A stretch of DNA of 64,000 bases from Verrucomicrobiota bacterium (GTDB taxonomy: Bacteria; Verrucomicrobiota; Verrucomicrobiia; Verrucomicrobiales; V1-33). The stretch's first letter is position 1. Each line of letters begins with the position of its first letter. This document shows, piece by piece, positions 47,401-54,500 of this stretch. The position numbers were made by a program, and so were the translations under genes. The stretch covers positions 1 to 64,000 of the forward strand of contig QQNF01000006.1 of NCBI GenBank assembly GCA_003402705.1. Direction: 5' to 3'. Below the pieces are notes generated by a model. The model did not search any database, was not told the origin of the DNA, and worked only from the letters and a program-made list of their open reading frames with translations.

Positions 47401-50400
47401 CAGTCTCTATCAAAGCGCCCGCACCATCGGAGAGGAATACCGCTATGTCCTCGAACGCCGCGGCGCTAAACACTTCGCCGGCAACCTCCTCCCTCGCCCC
47501 GGCCTCCTCCTCAATCCATGGGCCATCTCGGACACCGCCACCCAGCGTCAGGACGCCGCCGCCGGTGAAGACGCCGCTCCCATGATCGCCGAGAAACCCG
47601 CCGCCGCCGCCGCACCCGCTCCCACGGACGCCGCCGCGAAGAAAATGGAAGCTCAGGCCGGCCCCATGGACCCCGACCTCTCCTTCCTCGGCACTCCCGG
47701 TGCCGTCGCCTTCAACCTCAAACCCGACAAGGACGGCAATGTCATCATCGACGCCGCCACGCTAGGCGACCGCCAGATGATCCGCATCGTCGCCATCAAC
47801 AGCGACAGCACCGCCCAGCGCGACTTCACCCTCCCGCAGCAGAAGCTCATCCTCCGCGATCTCCGTCTCGCCGACGGGCTCGACCCGAAACAGCACTTCA
47901 GCCGCCAGAACCGCATCAGTCTCCTCGAAAAAGACGTCCCCTTCGCCTTCAAGGACGCCCTCACCGCCACATGGCAGAACATCGGTCACCTCGGGGCCGC
48001 CCACTCGCTGCTCTTCAATCTCAGCGGCAACGCCACCCTCGCCGAATTCTCATGGCTCCTCGAATGGAACATGCTCACGCCCGAGAAGAAGGCGGATCTC
48101 TACTCCAGATACGCCTGCCACGAACTCCACTTCTTCCTCGCCCGCAAGGACCCTGACTTCTTCAAGCGCGTCATTCAGCCGTTCCTCGCCAACAAGCGCG
48201 ACAAAACGTTCATGGACCAATACCTTCTCGGCTCAGACCTGTCAGGGTTCCTCACCCCATGGCAGTACGGTCGTCTCAATACCGTGGAACGCGTCCTCCT
48301 CTCCCGCCGCATCGAATCCGAAGTGCCCGCCGTGCGCCGTCTCCTCAAGGACTGGCTCGACACCCAGCCAAAAAACCCCCAGCGCGACGCCTTCCTCTTC
48401 GAAACCGCCCTCAACGGCCGCGTCCTCACCACCCTGACCGGTATCGCAGGCGGCGCAGTCGACAGCTATTGGTTCGACTCCGGTGGCATGGCAGCCAACT
48501 CCGCCGGTGGGGCCGATCGTGCCAAGAATGTCGTCACCCGCTTCAGCCGCGACCAGCAGACGGAGTACTTCATGGACGCGCCATCCAGTGCCCCGGGCGC
48601 ACCCCCAACCGACGGTTCGGCAGTGGACAAGCTCGCCCTCGGCGTGCAGCTCCGCGGCGAGATCGCTCAAGCCGAAAAGGCGTCGCTCTCAGATCTCGCA
48701 GTCGAGGAGGATTTCGTTGAGAATGTCCGCGAACTCAAGGAAATGAACGCCCCGGCTCCGGTCGTTTCCGCCCGCGGCATCACCCTCGAGAAGAGCGCGA
48801 AATCCATCGAACGCCGCAGAGCCGGTCTCGCGAAGGCAGTGCGTCTCTTCCGTCAGCTCGACCGCACCAAAGAATGGGCCGAAAACAACTACTACCGTCT
48901 CCTCATCGCCCAGCAACTCGCCGACCTCGTCAAACCCAACCGCTTCTGGCAGGACTACGCCCTCTGGGATGGCGCCCAGCCGTTCGTCTCCCCACATCTC
49001 GCCGAAGCTACCGGCAGCTTCACCGAAATGCTCCTCGCACTCGCCGCCCTCGACCTGCCCTTCCCCTCGGATTACAAAGGCGGCACCACCAAGCGGGATA
49101 ACAACAGCGTCACCCTCACACCAAACGGCAAAGGCATCCTCTTCCACCAGGAAATCAGAGCCGCCGAGGACGACAAGGAAGGCACCCAGCTCCTCGTCAG
49201 CCAGAACTTCTACCGCCACGGCGACCGCTACATCGAACAAGCCGGCGAAAAATCCGACAAGTTCGTCACCGCCGAATTCCTCACCGGGGTCGTCTACGGC
49301 TGCCAGGTCGTCGTCACCAACCCAGCCTCCTCACGCCAGAAGCTCGACCTCCTCTTCCAGATCCCCCGCGGTGCCATCCCCGTCCTCCAGACGCAGGCCA
49401 CCAAATCCCTCCCGGTCGTCCTCGAACCCTATCACACCGGCACCTACGACTTCCACTTCTACTTCCCAGTCGCCGGGCAGTTCGCCCACTACCCGGTCCA
49501 TCTCAGCCGCAACTTCAAAACCGCCGCCAGCGCCGCTCCCTTCACCTTCAATGTCGTCCCGCGCCTGACCCAGGCCGACAAGGCCTCGTGGGAATACGTG
49601 AGCCAGAACAGCGAACCCGCCGAGGTCCTCGCCTTCCTCGAACAGAACAATCTCCTCGCCCTCAACCTCGATCTCATGGCATGGCGTCTCAAAGACCCTG
49701 ACTTCGCCAGAAAGGCCCTCGCCCTCCTCCGCTCCCGCCACATCTGGCACCCCACCTCATGGAGCTACTCGCTCCTCCACGACATCAAAGACGGTGCCTC
49801 CGACTTCCTCATGCACGCCGACGGCTTCCTCGCCCAGTGCGGCACCTTCATCGACTCCCCGCTCGTCAGGATCGATCCCGTTCATCGCCACCTCTACCAG
49901 CACCTCGAATACAGCCCGCTCGTCAACGCCCGCGCCCACCAGCTCGGCGCCTCCCGCACCATCCTCAATGACAAGCTCCGCGCCCAGTTCGACGCCCTCA
50001 TGAAGGTCCTCAGCTACCGCCCAGACCTCACCGAAGAGGACCACCTCGCCGCCGTCTCCTACCTCGCCCTCCAGGACCGCATCGAGGAAGCCATCGCCCG
50101 ATTCGCCTCCGTCGATCCCGCCAGAATCGCCGAGAAACTCCAGTACGACTATCTCAAAGCATGGCTCGCCATGTGCCAGGCCGACACCGCCACCGCACGC
50201 ACCATCGCCACCGCCCACGCCGCCCATCCCGTCGACCACTGGAAGGCCAAATTCACCGAACTCGCCTCGCAACTCGACGAAATCGAAGGCAAAGCCGCCG
50301 CCGCCCCCAAAGACGACGACCGCGACGCCACCCAGGACCGGCTCGCCGCCAAAGAACCTGCCATCAGCGTCAAAATCGAAAACAAAACCGTCGCCCTCGA

Positions 50401-50923
50401 CTACCGCAATCTCACCGAGGTCACCGTCAATTACTACCCCATGGACCTCGAGTTCCTCTTCAGCGCCAATCCCTTCGTCACCCAGGACACCAGCCGCTTC
50501 CGCATGATCCGACCCAACAAATCCGAAAAGGTCATGCTCCCAGCCGGCGGACACCACGTCTTCGCCCTGCCCGCCGAATTCCAGAGCGCTAACGTCCTCG
50601 TCGAAATCACCGGCGCAGGCCTCACCAAAGCCGAAGCCGCCTACGCCAACGAACTCGACGTCCAACTCAGCGAAGGGTTCGGCCGTCTCCAGGTCCGCCA
50701 CGCCACCGACAAACGCCCGCTCTCCAAAGTCTACGTCAAGGTCTTCGCCGACGTCAACGGCACCCCCACCTTCTACAAAGACGGCTACACCGACCTCCGC
50801 GGCAAATTCGACTACGCCAGCCTCTCCACCAGCGACCTCGACGCCACCACCCGCTTCTCCATCCTCATCCTCAGCGACACCCACGGAGCCACCGTCAAAG
50901 AAGTCCAACCCCCAAAACGCTAA
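44417..50923 (+). CDS. Very large secreted protein of unknown function (2168 aa)
   Basis: Signal peptide MHRPSLLLAPLLICSLPLLAAAG, then an N-terminal helical region (to ~430), a beta-rich section (~450-1000) with macroglobulin-like strands (LLVKVYEINTENV, SYELKAGFHVARESLLP, KVRLTISSTTLDG), an Ala/Pro linker (~1044-1075), a long helical part with TPR-like pairs (~1100-1950) and a final beta domain (GFGRLQVRHATDKRPLSKVYVKVFADVNGTPTFYKDGYTDLRGKF). The layout recalls alpha-2-macroglobulin-type envelope proteins, but no thioester CxEQ motif was seen. It is probably periplasmic or surface-exposed. About 450 bp near 48.4-48.9 kb are less codon-skewed than the rest. The last 48 coding bases recur at 61462. 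Confidence 0.75.
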   Translation: MHRPSLLLAPLLICSLPLLAAAGDTGFLERFSLAADREAVLRELIPGTDEYFYFHALHLQNQNKKPELAALLKQWSDRFQDENPRRREIQNRQALLDYSADPAASLAYLRERLGMAYNHQRITPDARPDLPTTLDPALISWEAYLATALSGTDNLGNLTASGLVTALRNGGIELTQPRRRDLLNRIHRPDFPNLVKLVNDELGTPESAGFGEFPIHGKLTLAQLEELLQLRPALLQNSNFVTTWATRLRPAFGQDPARNPAVREAWLDRLESFTARLAPSFNSLKAHVLHHRLVHDLAKGVVDETRLLAYLQLPRPVDYVAQKYRESDVFKLPVDLNANFEPISGCAPIGNDEGLVRSLLLSILANTDSADKFAPWLNDRWLNAIHAEAKLLSGAPDAQKWVSLLSPESYQSLKDRVDLDFEPSLKQQWSPADEVSLDLFAKNVPKLLVKVYEINTENVHRSTGAQVNTDLNLDGLTANSEQTHDFADAPLLRKKRSFSFPELKGRRGVWIIEFIGGGKSSRALVRKGALRHLVTHDSDGTAIRVFDENLKPIEKSHALLGTRRFDAGDGGRILIPFSERPGDQPVILADGTGFTSLESINLAGESYELKAGFHVARESLLPSLTARLAIRPALLLNGRPTALGTLEKVRLTISSTTLDGIPATTTHDFGAKDKDGKPVGPQLAEDAESIIEFSVPDRLASLSFSMEAEVKSLSTGQPVKLAAADSIAVNGFTLTDQTSDLHLTFADGRFSLEERGRTGEPRADREVVVNLQHHDFSPAKSFMLKTAADGTIQLGSLNGIATITARSATGVERTFSLPRTWASLPPVVNARAGDPVSISWRGPAEPAPGDVSVLELRNGVPVRDAATGVTVKGGLVTITGLTPGEYAVEMAPTLSATVVRVGEGTTVTGSLVSDAMTMELSNPAPLAVSAMIKGQTPPQGDQPKKDLLVFHIANAGVDTRVHVLASRFLPAFNAFTALGNDHLPQPLAWTNAFRPSLYQSARTIGEEYRYVLERRGAKHFAGNLLPRPGLLLNPWAISDTATQRQDAAAGEDAAPMIAEKPAAAAAPAPTDAAAKKMEAQAGPMDPDLSFLGTPGAVAFNLKPDKDGNVIIDAATLGDRQMIRIVAINSDSTAQRDFTLPQQKLILRDLRLADGLDPKQHFSRQNRISLLEKDVPFAFKDALTATWQNIGHLGAAHSLLFNLSGNATLAEFSWLLEWNMLTPEKKADLYSRYACHELHFFLARKDPDFFKRVIQPFLANKRDKTFMDQYLLGSDLSGFLTPWQYGRLNTVERVLLSRRIESEVPAVRRLLKDWLDTQPKNPQRDAFLFETALNGRVLTTLTGIAGGAVDSYWFDSGGMAANSAGGADRAKNVVTRFSRDQQTEYFMDAPSSAPGAPPTDGSAVDKLALGVQLRGEIAQAEKASLSDLAVEEDFVENVRELKEMNAPAPVVSARGITLEKSAKSIERRRAGLAKAVRLFRQLDRTKEWAENNYYRLLIAQQLADLVKPNRFWQDYALWDGAQPFVSPHLAEATGSFTEMLLALAALDLPFPSDYKGGTTKRDNNSVTLTPNGKGILFHQEIRAAEDDKEGTQLLVSQNFYRHGDRYIEQAGEKSDKFVTAEFLTGVVYGCQVVVTNPASSRQKLDLLFQIPRGAIPVLQTQATKSLPVVLEPYHTGTYDFHFYFPVAGQFAHYPVHLSRNFKTAASAAPFTFNVVPRLTQADKASWEYVSQNSEPAEVLAFLEQNNLLALNLDLMAWRLKDPDFARKALALLRSRHIWHPTSWSYSLLHDIKDGASDFLMHADGFLAQCGTFIDSPLVRIDPVHRHLYQHLEYSPLVNARAHQLGASRTILNDKLRAQFDALMKVLSYRPDLTEEDHLAAVSYLALQDRIEEAIARFASVDPARIAEKLQYDYLKAWLAMCQADTATARTIATAHAAHPVDHWKAKFTELASQLDEIEGKAAAAPKDDDRDATQDRLAAKEPAISVKIENKTVALDYRNLTEVTVNYYPMDLEFLFSANPFVTQDTSRFRMIRPNKSEKVMLPAGGHHVFALPAEFQSANVLVEITGAGLTKAEAAYANELDVQLSEGFGRLQVRHATDKRPLSKVYVKVFADVNGTPTFYKDGYTDLRGKFDYASLSTSDLDATTRFSILILSDTHGATVKEVQPPKR

Positions 50924-50927
50924 CCCC
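50873..50927 (+). repeat. Direct repeat, left copy: 3' end of the 2168-aa gene
   Basis: 55 bp spanning the last 17 codons, stop codon and 4 bases beyond. It matches 61462-61516 at a constant offset of 10,589 bp with four mismatches. In both copies the encoded tail is SDT-GATVKE-QPPKR followed by a stop (TAA here, TGA there). The pair brackets the CHAT/STAND island. Confidence 0.9.
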
Positions 50928-50941
50928 TCCCACCCCCACCC

Positions 50942-50971
50942 AAAGGCCGCCCCTCACCGGGCGGCCTTTTT
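50942..50971 (+). terminator. Rho-independent terminator of the 2168-aa gene
   Basis: AAAGGCCGCCC pairs with GGGCGGCCTTT (11 bp) around a 6-nt loop, followed by TT; the T run is 50967-50971. It lies 19 nt after the stop codon. The same hairpin occurs again at 51338. Confidence 0.92.
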
Positions 50972-51589
50972 GCTGCCACACTACTGTCCCTCGCACGTCA
51001 CCACACCACCCGCGCCGCCAACCCGTGTGCCATCGGCACACCGCATACCAGCCCAGAGCCACCGCTCTGGGCACCACACCGCCCAACCTCCGCAACATGC
51101 AAAGTGGCACGGGCATCTTGCCTGTGACCTCAATGCCGAAGTCCCAATCCGGAAGCCCGGGGATCCTGAAAGTGACCGCAACCCTCTGGATGACAATCTT
51201 CGCCGCCGCTACAAGCCCTCCCGCAGCGAAGCAGCACCCTATCTGCATCCAGAGTCCGTTTTCATGGCCACAACGGCCTCCATACCGCGCCTCCTTCTTT
51301 TCAAACACAGCCTAACTTCCCACCGCCCCCACACAAAGGCCGCCCCTCACCGGGCGGCCATTTTTTGCCGCCACGCTGCTGCCTGCCCCACCTTCAGAAT
51401 GCGGCACCGCAGATCCACAGAGAGTCCGTGCACCAGGTTTGTCATCATAGACCCCAGTCAATTTCCGGAGTTCGCTGACGCTTCTCCCGCGGGATCAAAC
51501 CCGAGCCACAGGAATGATAGGCACTGACCCAAGAAATCTTACGAAACCCGGGCTTGGGCTGGATTCAATTTGTCCGCAATCCATTCCCC
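50972..51589. other. Gene-free spacer with dispersed repeat and duplicated terminator
   Basis: No convincing gene. It holds a single 34-bp copy of the extragenic repeat from the left end of the window (51099-51132), a GCAAAGTGGCACGGGCATCT-type block, and a second copy of the terminator region (~51311-51388). The right end is the convergent tail of the HD-STAND gene (stop at 51590). Confidence 0.6.
51338..51366 (+). terminator. Second copy of the same terminator hairpin
   Basis: GGCCGCCC (51338-51345) and GGGCGGCC (51352-51359) with the same 6-nt loop as at 50942, then ATTTTTT. Similarity extends on both sides (from a CTAAC resembling the stop-codon area to GCCACGCTGCTG), so about 70 bp were duplicated 392 bp downstream. 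It can also back up termination from the left. Confidence 0.8.
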
Positions 51590-54500
51590 TCAATGGCGGT
51601 TCGAATCCTTATGCCGGAGCAATTCAAGAATCGTTCTGCTCCGCTGGTCCGAGAGCTGGGCTTTAGCGGTGTCGGCGAGCAAGGCATCCACCGCAGCGGC
51701 CCAAGGTTGCCAGCATGCTCGGGAGGCCGCGACGCGCAGCACAGCCGCCGCGGCCTCCAATTCGCCGCGGGCGTGCATCCGGCGCAGCAGGGCGGCCAGC
51801 CGCTGGCGGCTACTCCACAGGAAAGCCTCATTTCCTGTTTTGGGCTCCTGCACCCACGCAGGGAATGCAGTAGCAATGGCTGGCCATCCGTGAGCCCACG
51901 CCTCCACCGCCATGCCAGCTAGCAGGGTGCCGGGGTGGGACGGGTCCACCTTCCCGGCCTCATCTGCCCAGCGCCGGGCCTCCTCGACATTCCCGGAGCT
52001 CCGCAGAGCAACCCAAGCCATGCCGCGCTGCGCAGCGCCGCTGGTTCTATCGAGCGCGAGGGCACGCTGGAATGCCGCAATCGCCTCCACCCATCTTCCC
52101 GCCTCCTGGAAGAGCGCGCCTAGGCCAAGGTGAGGCTGGGCTGATTTCGGATTAAGTTCGATGGCACGGCGGTAGGCCTCTTCGGCTTTCGCGGGCTCTC
52201 CAAGGTAATCCTTGTAAAGACCGCCCAGGCCATAGTGCGGAAAGGCGTTTTCTGGATTGAGTTCGATGGCGCGGCGGTAGGCCTCTTCGGCTTTCGCGGG
52301 CTCTCCAAGGTAATCCTCGTAAAGACTGCCCAAGCCACAGTGCGGGAGGTCAATTTTCGGATTGAGTTCGATGGCGCGGCGGTAGGACGCTTCGGCTTTC
52401 GCGGGCGCCCCGAGGCGATCCCGGTAAAGATTGCCCAAGTCATAGTGCGGGAAGGCGTTTTCCGGATCGAGTTCGATGGCGCGGCGGTAGGCCTCTTCGG
52501 CTTTCGCGGGCTCTCCAAGGTAATCCTCATAAAGCCTCCCCAAGCCACAGTGCGGGAGTCCTAATTTCGGATCGAGTTCGATGGCGCGGCGGTAGGATGC
52601 TTCGGCCTTCGTGGGCTCCCCGATGTGATCCCGGTAAAGGTTGCCAAGGCAATGGTGCAGGACGGCGTTTTCCGGATCGAGTTCGATGGCCCGGCGGCAG
52701 GACGCTTCGGCTTTCGCGGGCTCCCCGAGGTGATCACGGTAAAGATTGCCCAAGTCATAGTGCGGGAAGGCGTTTTCCGGATCGAGTTCGATGGCGCGGC
52801 GGTAGGCCTCTTCAGCTTTCGCGGGCTCTCCGAGGTGATCACGGTAAAGATTTCCCAGGCCATGGTGCGGGGCGGCGTTTTCCGGATCGAGTTCGATGGC
52901 GCGGCGATAGGCCTCTTCGGCTTTCGCGGGCTCCCCGAGGTGATCACGGTAGAGATTTCCCAGGCCATGGTGCGGGGCGGCGTTTTCCGGATCGAGTTCG
53001 ATGGCCCGGCGGTAGGCCTCTTCGGCTTTCGCGGGCTCCTCGAGGTGATCACGGTAAAGACTGACCAAGCAATAGTGCGGAAAGGCATTTCCTGGATCGA
53101 GTTCGATGGCCCGGCGGTAGGCCTCTTCGGCTTTCGCGGGCTCTCCAAGGTAATCCTCGTAAAGACTGCCCAAGCCACAGTGCGGGAGGTCTAATTTCGG
53201 ATCGAGTTCGATGGCGCGGCGGTAGGCCTCTTCGGCTTTCGCGAGCTCCCCAAGGTGATCCCGGTAAAGATTGCCCAGACCATTGTGCGGGAGGGCGTTT
53301 TTCGGATCAAGTTCGATGGCGCGGCGGTAGGCCTCTTCGGCTTTCTCGGGCTCCCCGAGGTGATCCCGGTAAAGATTGCCTAGGCCATGGTGCGGGGCGG
53401 CGTTTTTCGGATCAAGTTCGATGGCGCGGCGGTAGGCCACCTCGGCTTTCTCGGGCTCCCCGTGGTGATACTGGTAAAGATTACCCAGGCCATGGTGCGG
53501 GAAGGCGTTTTCCGAATCGAGTTCGATGGCGCGGCGGTAGGCCTCTTCGGCTTTCGCGGGCTCCCCGAGGTGATCCAAGTAAAGATTGCCCAAGCCATTG
53601 TGCGGAGCGGCAGCTCTCGGTTCGAGTTCGGTGGCGCGGCGGTAGGCCCCTTCGGCTTTCGCGTGCTCCCCGAGGTGATACTGGTAGAGATTGCCTAGGC
53701 CATGGTGCGGGAATCCGTTTTCCGGATCAAGTTCGATGGCGCGGCGGTAGGCCTCTTCGGCTTTCGCGGGCTCCCCGAGGTGCTCAGCGTAAATATTCGC
53801 GACGTTGTTCCATGCAACGGAGGCCAAATGGCCTAGAGCGATGGCGCGCTCGTAGGCCAATGCCGACAGGAATGGCGGGTGATTGCGGTTAGCATTCGAG
53901 GGGGAAAAGGGATCTAGCCCATGTGCAATTTCGAAAAACGCCTCGCCTGCGGCGATGGAGATTGGGAGGAGGTCGATGGTGAAATGAGCGACGGCAGTCT
54001 CCAGATGGCGGTGGGCCGCAAGCAGCGTCTCGGGCTGTGCTGTGCTGGAGATGCCGGTGGTACCGGAGAGCAGCGAGAGGGCGGCCGATTCCTCTGCGGA
54101 CCACATCGGGCGGGCGGTGTCGCAGGAACGCCGCAACCAGGGGAGTATGATTTGCATGCTAGGGCTCTCATCGAAATCCCGCGGCCAAAGGGCGCGGGCG
54201 GCGGCATTGGCGGGACCGGCGAGCGGGAGTTCTCTTAGGAGGGACTCGAGCGGGAGCGAGTCCACTTCATACACCCGGGCGAGACAGAGCACTCTGGCAG
54301 CATCGGCCGTGATGGCATCGCCCTCGTCCCATGAGCGGAGATTCAACTCGGCAATGGTGCGGGTGACGCGCTCTGCCGGGGTCGGGTTTTCGAACTCTCC
54401 ACCCGCGATGGTGAAGCAACAACGCAGGCCGGAGAGCACGTCAGTAAAGCAGTCTGGGCGCTCGTCTTCGCTGCGCCAGAAGCGCCGGAGGTAGCTGCGC

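Noticed and set aside
50973-51527. Short frames in the spacer after the 2168-aa gene
   Set aside because: They run through the dispersed repeat and the terminator copies; no domain, start signal or codon bias.
52156-53835. Regular repeats suggestive of a CRISPR array
   Set aside because: Unit is 105 bp with no unique spacers and is fully in frame inside a TPR-coding gene; no cas genes.
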